A DNA stretch of 64,000 nt from Paucidesulfovibrio gracilis DSM 16080 (GCF_900167125.1 NZ_FUYC01000001.1:434001-498000); one strand, 5' to 3'. Shown: positions 1 through 9,899, counted from the stretch's first letter. Notes: a model not told the origin generated them from the letters alone. Translations and numbers: made by a program.

Positions 1-274
1 CGTAAAAAAATTCCTCACCGCCGAAAGCCTCTCGCTGCTTGCCGAGTACACGGACGCATTGCGCGAGCATGAAAATTTCAGCGAAGAGGCATTGGAAGAA
101 ATGACCAAAACCTTTGTGGAGTCACGCGGGCTTAAGTTCAAGGCCATTGCCCAGCCCATCCGCGTTTCCATCACGGGCCGCACCGCCAGCCCCGGGCTTT
201 TTGAAACCATGGTGGTCCTGGGACGCGACCAGACCCTTGCCCGACTCAACAGGGTGCAGGATTTCGGCCTCTAG
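1..274 (+). CDS. gltX: Glutamyl-tRNA synthetase, C-terminal end (5' truncated)
   Basis: The reading frame is open from base 2 to the stop at 272-274, giving about 90 residues. They match the helical anticodon-binding tail of bacterial glutamyl-tRNA synthetase. The closing pattern, KFKAIAQPIRVSITGR then SPGLFETMVVLGRDQTLARL, is the usual GltX ending. The enzyme charges tRNA-Glu (or tRNA-Glu/Gln) in the cytoplasm. The catalytic Rossmann domain lies before the window. A strong hairpin follows the stop, and the next gene runs towards it. Confidence 0.9.
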   Translation, partial: VKKFLTAESLSLLAEYTDALREHENFSEEALEEMTKTFVESRGLKFKAIAQPIRVSITGRTASPGLFETMVVLGRDQTLARLNRVQDFGL

Positions 275-324
275 GCCGGTCCAGGCACCTGGAGCCGTCC
301 CTTTCGCGTGGGGCGCTACAGCAC

Positions 325-355
325 AACGCCCGGGACCAGCTCGGTTCCGGGCGTT
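325..355. terminator. Convergent hairpin between gltX and the sensor kinase
   Basis: Bases 325-337 pair with 343-355 in a 13-bp stem with one G-T wobble and a 5-base loop. No long T run follows on either strand. Its place between two converging genes fits a shared terminator. Confidence 0.6.
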
Positions 356-397
356 GCTGCGTGCAAAACAACTGTAAACGTCACGAGCGGCACCGGC

Positions 398-2626
398 TCA
401 GCGCTTCCGAACCCAATCCAGCACGCCCCGCAGTTTTTCCATGTTCACCGGCTTGGTCAGGCAGTGATCCATGCCCCCGGCGAGAAAACGTTCCTGATCC
501 GATTCCATGGCATACGCCGTGAGCGCCACCACAGGGACATCCGACACGGCCGCGAACTCCGGATCGTTCCGCAGATGGCCCGTGGCTTCCAGACCATCCA
601 TGACCGGCATCTGCACGTCCATGAGCACCAGGTCGGGCCGCTGCTCGCGTAGCGCATCCAACGCCTGGGAACCGTCCCGGGCCAGGGTCACGCCGTGGCC
701 GAGCTTTTCCAACTGCCGCGTCAGGGCAATGCCGCTGACCCGATCGTCCTCCACCACCAAAATCCGCAACGCTTTCGACACATCACCTTCCTCGCCGGAC
801 TCAGAATGGGTAAGCGACGCAGGGGCTTCATCCGGAACAGGCATGGTTTCCTGCGACTTCGGAGTCGCCGGGATGGAATCCCGGGGCGCGTCCACACGCT
901 CCCCGGCCTCGGACAAGGCTACGCAGAAACAAAAGGTGGTGCCGCTGCCGAGTTCACTCTCCAGGCTGATTTCTCCACCCATGAGATGCACCAGTCGGCG
1001 GCAGATGGAGAGTCCCAGCCCCGCTCCCTGATGTTCGCGCTGATACCCGTCTCCGCCCTGCACAAAGGGAGTGAACAACGCACTGAGCGTCTCCTCGGCA
1101 ATGCCCGTACCCGAGTCCTCCACCACAAACAACAGACGACGGCATCCCGGTTTGCCACAGGGAAGTGGAGACACATTCACGGAAATGCCGCCGGTGGCGG
1201 TAAACTTGAACGCGTTGCCCAGCAAGTTGCCGATCACCTGCTGCAAGCGCAACACGTCCCCCACCATGGCCTCGGGCACCCCGGGATCCACGTGCAATTT
1301 GAGATGCAGCCCCGCCTGGGCGGCCATGGGTTGATACAACCCCACCACCTGACGCAAGGCCGGACGAATCTGAAAGACCTCCTCCACCAGAGGCAGTTTC
1401 CCTGCCTCCACGCGGGAGATGTCCAAAATATCGGAAAGCAGGCGATGCAGCCGCTGCACCGCGCCCAACGCCATGAACGCGTACTCGTCCTGTTCCTGGC
1501 TCAGGGAGGAGTCCCGCAACAATTGCAGCATACCCACCACGCCGTTAAGCGGCGTTCGCAACTCATGGCTCATGTTGGCCAGAAACTGCGACTTGGCCTT
1601 GTTCGCGGCCTCGGCCTGCTCCTTGGCTTGCACGGCCTCCTGCTCCGCCAGTTTGCGGGCCGTGATGTCCATGTGCGTCCCGACCATACGTAATCCGCGG
1701 CCGGTTTCATCGCGCTCCACCACGCGTCCCCGCGAGGAAATCCAAACCCATCGGCCGTTGCGGGCCTGCATGCGAAATTCCTGCTCCGCGGCGTCGCGCC
1801 GGTTCTCCAGGCAGGCGCTGTTCATCCGCTGCACGGCCTCACGGTCCTCAGGGTGTAGGCGGCTGAGCCAAAAATCAATCCCCATGTCCGTTTCCGAGGG
1901 CAGATACCCAAGCATGGAGGCATATCCCGGGCTGTAATACACCTCATCGGTCACCGTGTTCCAATCCCACAAACCGTCGCGGGAAGCTTCCATGGCCAGG
2001 GAAAAACGTTCTTCGCTTCGTCGCAGGGCTTCCTCAGTCCGCAACCGGCCAAGGCGGTTCACCAGGAGCATTCCGAGCAACATGCAGCCCAAAGGATAGA
2101 TCGTCAGCACGGGCAGGGCGATGTTTTCCAGAACGCGCCAGCCCGTATCTCCAGGCAGGGTGAGCATCAGCGCCAGCATGGTGAGATGCACGGCCAACCC
2201 CAGCAGCAACAAATCACGCCAGGTCAATTCGCTCAGCGGGCGCTTGCGGCAGTGCCGCCAGAGCAAGCCGATCGCGCCGGAGGCCACGATCACGGAAATA
2301 CCGGTCCACGCGCCCACGCCGCCCTGGTAGTAGCGAAACATGGCCGTGGTTGCCACGGTGATCACCGTGGGAAGCGTACCGAAAAACAAGCCGGAAATGG
2401 AGATGAGCACCGAACGGGTGTCAAAGACGATGCCCGGGCTGAAAGGCCACGGGGTGAGCATCACGGCCAGTCCGAGACTGCCCAGCAGCGCCCCCACCAG
2501 GCATTGCGCATACAGGGGGCGGCGCTCCTTCCATCGGACCACGCTCACATCGAACAGCAAGGCCGCCGCCAGCAGAAGCGACACGTTTTGCGCCAATCCA
2601 AGAAACGATTGCAGATTCACGTCCAC
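398..2626 (-). CDS. Hybrid sensor histidine kinase (5TM-LYT, PAS, HisKA, HATPase, REC)
   Basis: This 742-residue inner-membrane kinase starts with a multi-helix membrane region (about residues 10-195) of the LytS-like 5TM type. A PAS_3-like domain follows at about 205-325. The HisKA box NMSHELRTPLNG carries phosphoacceptor His354. The ATPase domain (about 455-575) has its N box near 470 and G boxes DSGTGIA and GAGLGLS. The C-terminal receiver (about 620-740) has Asp670 in LMDVQMPVMDG. All phosphorelay residues are present. The start is a GTG; a second GTG at 2620 is better spaced from the purine-rich GGGGAG. No partner regulator is adjacent, so the signal and output are unknown. It is transcribed alone, convergent with gltX. 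Confidence 0.85.
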   Translation of the reverse strand: MDVNLQSFLGLAQNVSLLLAAALLFDVSVVRWKERRPLYAQCLVGALLGSLGLAVMLTPWPFSPGIVFDTRSVLISISGLFFGTLPTVITVATTAMFRYYQGGVGAWTGISVIVASGAIGLLWRHCRKRPLSELTWRDLLLLGLAVHLTMLALMLTLPGDTGWRVLENIALPVLTIYPLGCMLLGMLLVNRLGRLRTEEALRRSEERFSLAMEASRDGLWDWNTVTDEVYYSPGYASMLGYLPSETDMGIDFWLSRLHPEDREAVQRMNSACLENRRDAAEQEFRMQARNGRWVWISSRGRVVERDETGRGLRMVGTHMDITARKLAEQEAVQAKEQAEAANKAKSQFLANMSHELRTPLNGVVGMLQLLRDSSLSQEQDEYAFMALGAVQRLHRLLSDILDISRVEAGKLPLVEEVFQIRPALRQVVGLYQPMAAQAGLHLKLHVDPGVPEAMVGDVLRLQQVIGNLLGNAFKFTATGGISVNVSPLPCGKPGCRRLLFVVEDSGTGIAEETLSALFTPFVQGGDGYQREHQGAGLGLSICRRLVHLMGGEISLESELGSGTTFCFCVALSEAGERVDAPRDSIPATPKSQETMPVPDEAPASLTHSESGEEGDVSKALRILVVEDDRVSGIALTRQLEKLGHGVTLARDGSQALDALREQRPDLVLMDVQMPVMDGLEATGHLRNDPEFAAVSDVPVVALTAYAMESDQERFLAGGMDHCLTKPVNMEKLRGVLDWVRKR

Positions 2627-2688
2627 TCCCCGACAGCAAACTCAGTATGCTTTGGCCCACATGGGCGAAGGATGACAATGGCTCCAGC

Positions 2689-2702
2689 TTTTCCCGGGAA
2701 AA
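2689..2702. promoter_or_regulatory. 14-bp perfect palindrome upstream of the hybrid kinase
   Basis: TTTTCCCGGGAAAA is a self-complementary site 63 bp before the kinase start. It could be an operator; no clear -35/-10 pair was found beside it. Confidence 0.3.
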
Positions 2703-2797
2703 AATCGTGTGGCAGAAGTATCACATTTTAGGCGAAAACGACAAGGAATCCAGCACCGGGGAAACTTCCTCGACGGGGGGGAGCCATGCCGCGGCCA

Positions 2798-2827
2798 ACA
2801 AAAAAAACCCCGCCACAAGACGGGGTT
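2798..2827 (-). terminator. Rho-independent terminator of rpmB
   Basis: On the minus strand ACCCCG and CGGGGT pair (2821-2826 with 2807-2812) and are followed by an uninterrupted T run. It lies about 55 bp past the rpmB stop. Confidence 0.8.
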
Positions 2828-2835
2828 CAATGCTG

Positions 2836-2862
2836 AAAGAATCTTGGGGGATTCTTTTTTTT
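2836..2862 (+). terminator. Plus-strand terminator-like hairpin with no assigned gene
   Basis: AAAGAATC (2836-2843) pairs perfectly with GATTCTTT (2850-2857), and five more T follow. This is a textbook plus-strand terminator, yet no plus-strand gene lies between 2627 and it. It sits between rpmB and the rpmB terminator. Confidence 0.5.
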
Positions 2863-2879
2863 GCCGAAGTTGGTTCAGA

Positions 2880-3095
2880 CTAGGCGTTTTCCGCCTTGCG
2901 GACCATGGGCTTGACCACGCGTCCGGAACGGATGCAGCGGGTGCAGGCTTTGATGGTCTTGACCTGGCCGTTGGCCAGCTGAGTGCGCACGGTCTGCAGG
3001 TTGGGCATGAAGCGCCGACGGCTCTTGTTGTGCGCGTGGCTGACGTTGTTGCCGGTGGCCGGACCCTTTCCGCATATATCGCAAACTTTGGACAT
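2880..3095 (-). CDS. rpmB: 50S ribosomal protein L28
   Basis: This 71-residue basic protein starts [12 protein letters not shown] and contains [13 protein letters not shown] and a second Cys pair in ACTRC. It is therefore the zinc-binding (C+) form of L28, a structural protein of the large ribosomal subunit. The ATG at 3095 has a strong AGGAGG Shine-Dalgarno element at a normal distance; an upstream in-frame extension lacks L28 homology and was rejected. It is divergent from the yceD-rpmF operon, which encodes another zinc-ribbon ribosomal protein. A terminator follows. Confidence 0.95.
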   Translation of the reverse strand: MSKVCDICGKGPATGNNVSHAHNKSRRRFMPNLQTVRTQLANGQVKTIKACTRCIRSGRVVKPMVRKAENA

Positions 3096-3227
3096 GATGA
3101 CCTCCTCGCGTCCTTCACGAAAAAAAATTGTCGCGTGATGTTCGTGTCCTGAACACGGCGAACTCTTGCCGGACACGAAGGACGCATTACTTATCTTCTC
3201 CATCAGCAAAAGGCAAGCGCTTTTTCC

Positions 3228-3256
3228 TTGACATGGGAAAAATATCCCATATAGGT
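3228..3256 (+). promoter_or_regulatory. Promoter of the yceD-plsX-fab operon with an inverted repeat in its spacer
   Basis: A consensus -35 TTGACA (3228-3233) stands 16 bp from TATAGG (3250-3255). The spacer region carries ATGGGA (3233-3238) and TCCCAT (3245-3250), a perfect 6-bp inverted repeat with a 6-base gap. It overlaps both hexamers, so a repressor bound there would block RNA polymerase. The regulator is unknown. Confidence 0.6.
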
Positions 3257-3276
3257 ATGCGGCCTACGAGGAGTGT

Positions 3277-3795
3277 ATGAAGAACTGGTTGATTACGGTA
3301 AGTGACCTCCCGGCGGACGGCCGGGAATTTTCATTTGCGGATGACGAATTTTGGCAGGATCGCCTGTCCGGACACGGTGTTGCCATCGAGTTGGCGGACA
3401 GTCCCCTGGTCGATGCCACGGTGCAGCCCCAGTCCGGAGGCGCCCTGGTGCGTGGCCGTCTGCGCGGAAACGTCCGCCTCATCTGCGACCGTTGCGCCGA
3501 ACCGTTCGACTTTCCGGTCCAGGCCGAGTTTGAGCTGTTCGAGGCGCTCCCCAACGACGACGAACCCGCGGAGGATTCGCGGCTGCGTCTTGTGGACGAT
3601 GCCCTGGAGCTGGACCTGGGAGCCATGGTCTGGGAAGAATTTGTTCTGGCCCTGCCCATGAAGCCCCTGTGCCGTGACGAATGTCGCGGAATCTGCTCCA
3701 AGTGCGGGCAAAACCTCAACAACGGCCAGTGCGACTGCGCCGGGGACGAGGGTGATCCAAGACTTGCGGTCTTCCGCGATCTTAAGCTAAAGTAG
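3277..3795 (+). CDS. yceD: YceD/DUF177 family protein (23S rRNA accumulation factor family)
   Basis: This 172-residue protein has the DUF177 pattern: a central LICDRCAEPFDFPV Cys pair, an acidic middle, and a C-terminal Cys cluster (CRDEC, CSKCG, CDC) that should bind metal. The family is needed for normal 23S rRNA levels in E. coli and is regularly paired with rpmF, as here, where rpmF starts 43 bp downstream. The ATG follows a GAGGAG ribosome site. It is the first gene of the operon after the promoter at 3228. Family assignment is firm; the exact molecular role is inferred. Confidence 0.85.
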   Translation: MKNWLITVSDLPADGREFSFADDEFWQDRLSGHGVAIELADSPLVDATVQPQSGGALVRGRLRGNVRLICDRCAEPFDFPVQAEFELFEALPNDDEPAEDSRLRLVDDALELDLGAMVWEEFVLALPMKPLCRDECRGICSKCGQNLNNGQCDCAGDEGDPRLAVFRDLKLK

Positions 3796-3838
3796 CGAGC
3801 TTTGCCCAAACGGGCCGCTCGAGAACAAGGAGACAATC

Positions 3839-4018
3839 ATGGCCTTACCTAAAAAGAAAACGTCCCATTCCCGCAAAGGCATGCGCCGCGCCCATCATAA
3901 GGTGGACACCCCCAACGTGATCTACTGCGAATGCGGCGAACCCAGCCTGCCTCACCGCGTCTGCCCCTCCTGCGGCAGCTACCGGGGCCGTCAGGTTCTG
4001 AACCAGGACGATGCCTAA
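3839..4018 (+). CDS. rpmF: 50S ribosomal protein L32
   Basis: A short reading frame of 59 residues starts MALPKKKTSHSRKGMRRAHH and has Cys pairs YCECGEP and CPSCGSYRGR. This is the standard zinc-binding L32. An AAGGAGA ribosome site precedes the ATG. Its last 8 bases (4011-4018) overlap the start of plsX, so plsX translation is probably coupled to L32 translation. The linkage yceD-rpmF-plsX is widespread and ties ribosome output to lipid synthesis. Confidence 0.95.
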   Translation: MALPKKKTSHSRKGMRRAHHKVDTPNVIYCECGEPSLPHRVCPSCGSYRGRQVLNQDDA

Positions 4019-5078
4019 CCCCCCCCGCATCGTCGTCGACGCCATGGGGGGCGACTTTGGTCCCCGCATCAACGTTCCCGCGGCGGTTACCGCCGCGGAA
4101 CGGGGGGTCGACATCATCCTCGTGGGCGACGAGGACGCCATACGCGCCGAGCTTGACAAGACCCGCGCCCCGGACAGGGACCGGAATCTGAGCATCGACA
4201 TCGTCCACGCCCCGGAAGTGGTGGGGATGGAAGAAAAACCTTCCGACGCTTTGCGCAAGAAGAAGGATTCCTCCATCATGGTCTGTTGCCGCCTAGTGAA
4301 GCAGGGCCGGGCCGATGGGCTGGTCTCCGCAGGGAACTCCGGCGCCACCGTGGCCGCCGCCATGTTCACCATCGGCCGCATCCGCGGGGTGGAGCGTCCG
4401 GCCCTGGCCGGCATCATGCCCACGGAAAAAGACCCCATCGTGCTCATCGATGTGGGCGCCAACGTGGATTCCAAGCCCTTTCACCTGGCCCAGTACGGCC
4501 TGATGGCGGATGTTCTGGCCACGCACGTACTGCGCATTCCCCGCCCGCGGGTGGGCCTGCTCTCCATTGGCGAGGAGGAAGGCAAGGGCAACACCGTGAC
4601 CAAGGAAGCCTTTGACCTGCTCAAGGGGTCGCATCTGAACTTCATCGGTAATGTTGAAGGACGCGACATCTTTACGGGCGAGGTCAACGTCATTGTCTGC
4701 GACGGGTTCGTGGGCAACGTGGCGCTCAAGGTTTCCGAGGGCGTGGCCAAAAGCTTTGGAAAAATCCTCAAAGGCGAATTAAAGCGGGATTTCATTTCCA
4801 AGCTGGGAACACTTTTTTTGCTGCCCACCCTGACCCGCTTTGCTCGGACCCTGGACTATGCGGAATACGGCGGCGCGCCCCTGCTCGGCGTGAAAGGTTC
4901 CACCATCGTCTGCCACGGCGCATCCAACGTCAAGGCCATCACCAGCGCCATTATGATGGGTGCGCGCTATGTGCGCAACAAGGCCAACGACCACATCATC
5001 GAACTGCTCGAGGCACACGGCGACCTGTCCCGATACGGTCGCTCCGGCCGAAAAAACAAAAAGAGCGAATCCTCCTGA
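4011..5078 (+). CDS. plsX: Phosphate acyltransferase PlsX
   Basis: This 355-residue protein starts MPNPPRIVVDAMGGDFGP, the PlsX signature, and contains VSAGNSGATVAAAMF and IDVGANVDSKPFHL. PlsX converts acyl-ACP and phosphate into acyl-phosphate, the donor for PlsY in phosphatidic acid synthesis. It is a peripheral membrane enzyme. The ATG lies inside the end of rpmF (8-base overlap). Its C-terminal tail is basic (RKNKK). fabH follows 40 bp downstream in the same operon. Confidence 0.96.
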   Translation: MPNPPRIVVDAMGGDFGPRINVPAAVTAAERGVDIILVGDEDAIRAELDKTRAPDRDRNLSIDIVHAPEVVGMEEKPSDALRKKKDSSIMVCCRLVKQGRADGLVSAGNSGATVAAAMFTIGRIRGVERPALAGIMPTEKDPIVLIDVGANVDSKPFHLAQYGLMADVLATHVLRIPRPRVGLLSIGEEEGKGNTVTKEAFDLLKGSHLNFIGNVEGRDIFTGEVNVIVCDGFVGNVALKVSEGVAKSFGKILKGELKRDFISKLGTLFLLPTLTRFARTLDYAEYGGAPLLGVKGSTIVCHGASNVKAITSAIMMGARYVRNKANDHIIELLEAHGDLSRYGRSGRKNKKSESS

Positions 5079-5118
5079 ACCTCCTACCGGGGCCAACACC
5101 CCCGACCGAGAACACCCC

Positions 5119-6111
5119 ATGAAACAGCCAGTTGTCATCAAGGGCCTCGGGTTTCACGTCCCGGAGCGGATTCTCACCAACCAGGATCTGGAACGCATCG
5201 TGGATACGTCCGACGAGTGGATCACCACCCGAAGCGGCATCAAAACCCGGCACGTGGTTTCCGAGGGCGAATCCCTCAGCGACCTGACCCACGGCGCCTC
5301 GCTCAAGGCTCTCGCCGATGCAGAGGTGTCTCCAGAAGCGATTACCCACATTTTAGTCGCCACCTTTTCCGCCGAGAACATGATCCCCTCGGCCGCCTGC
5401 ACCCTGCAGGATCGTCTGGGACTACGCGGCCGCATGGCCCAGGATATTTCCGCGGCCTGCACCGGTTTTCTCTACGCTTTGGAAACAGCGCGCGGCCTGC
5501 TGGCCCTGCACCCCGAAGCCAAGATCCTGATCTGCTCGGGCGACGTGGTCACCAGCCGCGTGAACTGGGAAGACCGCGGCACCTGCGTGCTCTTTGGCGA
5601 CGGATGCGGCGCGGCCGTGGTCATGCTGGACGACGGCGGTCCCCGCCGGGCCGTGGTGCGCGATGTGGCCCTGGCCTCGGACGGCGCCCTGGGCGATCTG
5701 CTGACCGTCAAAGGCGGCGGTTCCGGCACCATTTATAAACTCGGCGACCCCGTGGGCGAAGAATATTTTGTGCAGATGCAGGGCCGCGAGGTCTTCAAGC
5801 ATGCGGTGCGCTCCATGACGAACATCAGCCGCAATCTGCTGAAAAAGCATGAACTCACATCCGATGATGTGGACGTTCTGCTGCCGCACCAAGCCAATCT
5901 CCGTATCATTGAAGCCGTGGGCAAAAAGCTGGCCATTCCCAATGAACGGGTTTTTGTAAACGTGGACAAATACGGCAATACATCCGCTGCCAGCGTACCC
6001 ATTGCCCTGGCCGAGGCCGTACACGACGGCACGCTTGCTCCGGGGCGGCGCGCCCTGCTCACGGCCTTTGGCGGCGGCTTCACCTGGGGTGCCGCCCTGC
6101 TCGATACGTAA
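5119..6111 (+). CDS. fabH: 3-oxoacyl-ACP synthase III (KAS III)
   Basis: This 330-residue thiolase-fold enzyme condenses acetyl-CoA with malonyl-ACP to begin fatty-acid synthesis. The catalytic triad is intact: Cys114 in DISAACTGF, His257 in LLPHQANLR and Asn287 in YGNTSAAS. The C-terminal GGGFTWGAALL loop is typical. The start was set at the ATG at 5119 because homology begins there (MKQPVVIKGLGFHVPER); its ribosome site is weak, which suggests coupling to plsX. The operon continues into fabG after 107 bp. Confidence 0.96.
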   Translation: MKQPVVIKGLGFHVPERILTNQDLERIVDTSDEWITTRSGIKTRHVVSEGESLSDLTHGASLKALADAEVSPEAITHILVATFSAENMIPSAACTLQDRLGLRGRMAQDISAACTGFLYALETARGLLALHPEAKILICSGDVVTSRVNWEDRGTCVLFGDGCGAAVVMLDDGGPRRAVVRDVALASDGALGDLLTVKGGGSGTIYKLGDPVGEEYFVQMQGREVFKHAVRSMTNISRNLLKKHELTSDDVDVLLPHQANLRIIEAVGKKLAIPNERVFVNVDKYGNTSAASVPIALAEAVHDGTLAPGRRALLTAFGGGFTWGAALLDT

Positions 6112-6218
6112 CGGCACGCCCCGGTCGCTGCAACGTCACAAGGATTCCATTTGCAGTCCGGTCGGGATTGGTATAATTGACCCCCTGTCCCATGGGGTAT
6201 GCAACGAGGATGGAGCAT

Positions 6219-6962
6219 ATGAGCGAACTTCCCAACGTCGCCCTGGTCACCGGCGGCTCACGCGGCATCGGTCGCGCCTGCGCCGAACGTCTCGCCGCCG
6301 ACGGATTCGAGGTCTGGTTGACCTACGTAAGCAAACCCGAAGCCGCCGAGACCGTGGTGCAGACCATTGCGGATGCCGGCGGAACCGCTCGAGCCGTGCA
6401 GCTCGACTCTTCGGATCGCGAGGCCGTGGCCTCTTTCTTCAAGGACGAGATCAAAGGCAAAGTCCACCTTGCCGCCCTGGTGAACAACGCGGGTATCACT
6501 CGTGACGGGCTGCTCATCCGCATGAAGCCCGAAGACTGGGACAGCGTCCTGGACATCAACCTCACCGGTGCCTTCTCCTGCCTGCAGGAGGCCGCCAAGA
6601 TCATGGCCCGGCAGCGCGGCGGATCCATCATCAACATTTCTTCGGTCGTGGGCCAAATGGGTAACGCGGGCCAGGCCAACTACGTGGCCGCCAAAGCCGG
6701 ACTCATCGGCCTGACCAAAGCTGCGGCACGCGAACTGGCAGGACGCGGCGTGCGCGTCAATGCCGTGGCTCCGGGATTCATCGAAACCGACATGACCAAA
6801 GATCTCCCGGAAAAAACCGTGGAGAGCATGAAAACCATGATTCCGCTCAGCCGCCTCGGTTCCCCGGGGGACATCGCGGCAGCGGTCAGCTTCCTGGCCG
6901 GCAACGGAGCCGGTTACATTACGGGACAGGTGCTGGCCGTCAATGGCGGCATGTATATGTAA
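6219..6962 (+). CDS. fabG: 3-oxoacyl-ACP reductase
   Basis: This 247-residue short-chain dehydrogenase reduces beta-ketoacyl-ACP with NADPH. It shows the cofactor loop [10 protein letters not shown] (residues 11-20), the NNAG motif (89-92), and the catalytic Ser142, Tyr155 and Lys159 in YVAAK. The end VNGGMYM is typical of FabG. The ATG at 6219 lies about 9 bases after GAGGA; another ATG at 6210 (MEHMSEL) is possible but less well spaced. It sits between fabH and acpP in the fatty-acid operon. Confidence 0.96.
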   Translation: MSELPNVALVTGGSRGIGRACAERLAADGFEVWLTYVSKPEAAETVVQTIADAGGTARAVQLDSSDREAVASFFKDEIKGKVHLAALVNNAGITRDGLLIRMKPEDWDSVLDINLTGAFSCLQEAAKIMARQRGGSIINISSVVGQMGNAGQANYVAAKAGLIGLTKAAARELAGRGVRVNAVAPGFIETDMTKDLPEKTVESMKTMIPLSRLGSPGDIAAAVSFLAGNGAGYITGQVLAVNGGMYM

Positions 6963-6990
6963 TCGAGGCAACATCAACATGGAGGAAAAT

Positions 6991-7224
6991 ATGTCCGACG
7001 TCGCAAACAAAGTTAAGGACATCATCGTTGACCAGCTTGGCGTGTCCGCCGACGAAGTCACCGAAGAAGCGGCTTTTGTCGAAGACCTGGGCGCTGATTC
7101 TCTGGACCTGACCGAACTGATCATGGCCATGGAAGAAGAATTCGACATCGAAATCGATGACGAAGACGCGCAAAAGATCGCCAAGGTCAAAGACGCCGTC
7201 AATTACATTGAAAAAAACAAGTAG
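6991..7224 (+). CDS. acpP: Acyl carrier protein
   Basis: This 77-residue, very acidic protein carries the phosphopantetheine site Ser37 in [10 protein letters not shown]. Holo-AcpP carries the growing chain for FabH, FabG and FabF and supplies PlsX. A GGAGGAAAAT ribosome site gives strong initiation at 6991. Codon use looks strongly biased. A long stable hairpin follows 31 bp after the stop and probably lets acpP mRNA exceed that of downstream genes. Confidence 0.97.
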   Translation: MSDVANKVKDIIVDQLGVSADEVTEEAAFVEDLGADSLDLTELIMAMEEEFDIEIDDEDAQKIAKVKDAVNYIEKNK

Positions 7225-7255
7225 TGACCGGATTCGTCCGATCGTTAGCAATTCA

Positions 7256-7298
7256 GGAGCGTTCTATACTCCGATCGGGTGTAGGACGCTCCGCTTTT
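7256..7298 (+). terminator. Attenuator-like hairpin between acpP and fabF
   Basis: Bases 7256-7271 pair with 7277-7292 in a 16-bp RNA stem with three G-U wobbles and a 5-base loop. GCTTTTC follows directly. The G-U pairs make the stem stable only in plus-strand RNA. A second hairpin (7299-7304 with 7313-7318) sits just before fabF. Partial termination or mRNA processing that raises acpP over fabF is the likely role. Confidence 0.6.
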
Positions 7299-7332
7299 CC
7301 CGGCGAGAACCGGCCGGGCCGAGAGGGAGAAT

Positions 7333-8571
7333 ATGAACAGGGTAGTCGTCACCGGCCTTGCGGCCATCACCCCCCTGGGCAATGACCTGGCAACCAGCTG
7401 GGACAACCTCGTCGCCGGCAAATCCGGCATCGGACCCATCACGTCCTTTGACGCCACTGGGTTCGATTCCCGCATCGCCGGGCATGTCAAAGACTTCGAC
7501 CACAGCCCCTACATCCCGCACAAGCAGGCCAAGCGCATGGAGTCCTTCACGCGCTATGCTGTGAGCTGCACCAGCATGCTCATGGCGGAAACCGGCCTGG
7601 AGATCCCCGAGGACAAGGCCGAACGCGTCGGCGTGACCATCGGCGTGGGCCTGGGCGGACTGAACGCCATCGAAGTCTACCACCAAAAATTGATCGAGCG
7701 GGGACCGGGACGCATCTCCCCCTTCTTCATCCCCACCATGATCGCGAACATGGCCGCAGGGCAGGTTTCCATCGAGGCCGGAGCACGCGGTCCGAACATC
7801 TGCACCACCACGGCCTGTGCCTCGGGTACCCACGCCATTGGAACCGCCTTTACCGACATCATGCTCGGTCGCATTGACGCGGCCATCTGCGGCGGCGTGG
7901 AATCCACCGTCACCCCCCTGGGCGTAAGCGGCTTCACCGCCATGAAGGCGCTCTCCACCCGCAACGACGAACCGGAGCTGGCCTCCCGTCCGTTCGATGC
8001 GGAGCGCGACGGCTTCATCATCGGTGAGGGGTGCGGCATTTTGCTGCTGGAATCCCTGGATCACGCCAGGGAGCGCGGCGCGAATATTTTGTGCGAAGTG
8101 ACCGGATTCGGCGCGTCGGGCGACGCCTACCACATGACCGCCCCGCCCGAGGACGGTTCGGGCATGGCCCTGGCCATGCGTGCGGCCCTGCGTGAGGGCC
8201 GCGTCAACCTGGAAGACGTGGACTGCATCAACGCCCACGGCACCTCCACCAAGCTCAACGACCTCTGCGAGACCCGCGCGCTCAAGACCGTGTTCGGCGA
8301 CCATGCCTACAAGCTGAACATCACGGCCAACAAATCCCAGACCGGCCACCTGCTGGGCGGCGCGGGCGGCGTGGAAGGCGTGTTCAGCGCCATGACCCTG
8401 GCCAAGGGCGTTATCCCGGCCACACAAAACCTGACCAATCCCGACCCGGATTGCGACCTGGACTACTGCGCGTCCGGTCCCCGGGAAAAACAAGTCGAAT
8501 ACGTGCTTTCCAACTCTTTCGGGTTCGGCGGCACCAACGGCTGCATTTTGTTCAAGCGCTTTGCGGACTGA
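7333..8571 (+). CDS. fabF: 3-oxoacyl-ACP synthase II (KAS II)
   Basis: This 412-residue condensing enzyme elongates acyl-ACP with malonyl-ACP. Cys162 lies in TTACASGTHA, and the two histidines are in NAHGTSTKLND and TGHLLGGAGG. The closing NSFGFGGTNGCILFK is the standard KAS II end. It starts at an ATG after GAGAGGGAGAAT. Length is normal for the family. It belongs to the fab operon but lies beyond the 7256 hairpin, so its expression may be lower than that of acpP. Confidence 0.97.
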   Translation: MNRVVVTGLAAITPLGNDLATSWDNLVAGKSGIGPITSFDATGFDSRIAGHVKDFDHSPYIPHKQAKRMESFTRYAVSCTSMLMAETGLEIPEDKAERVGVTIGVGLGGLNAIEVYHQKLIERGPGRISPFFIPTMIANMAAGQVSIEAGARGPNICTTTACASGTHAIGTAFTDIMLGRIDAAICGGVESTVTPLGVSGFTAMKALSTRNDEPELASRPFDAERDGFIIGEGCGILLLESLDHARERGANILCEVTGFGASGDAYHMTAPPEDGSGMALAMRAALREGRVNLEDVDCINAHGTSTKLNDLCETRALKTVFGDHAYKLNITANKSQTGHLLGGAGGVEGVFSAMTLAKGVIPATQNLTNPDPDCDLDYCASGPREKQVEYVLSNSFGFGGTNGCILFKRFAD

Positions 8572-8610
8572 TCCCAAAGCGGTCTGAAAATCGAATTCGA
8601 GCGTCACACA

Positions 8611-8632
8611 GCCCGGGAGTCCGCTCCCGGGC
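8611..8632 (+). terminator. Hairpin between fabF and glyA
   Basis: GCCCGGGAG pairs perfectly with CTCCCGGGC around a 4-base loop. No T run follows, so this may be a weak terminator, a processing site or an mRNA stabiliser before glyA. Confidence 0.4.
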
Positions 8633-8660
8633 GTGAACCTTTCATCCAAGGGGTATTTCC

Positions 8661-9899
<1,239 letters not shown>

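Noticed and set aside
3233-3250. Match to FapR or FabR operator
   Set aside because: The inverted repeat differs in sequence and spacing from the sites I know, so no named regulator is claimed.
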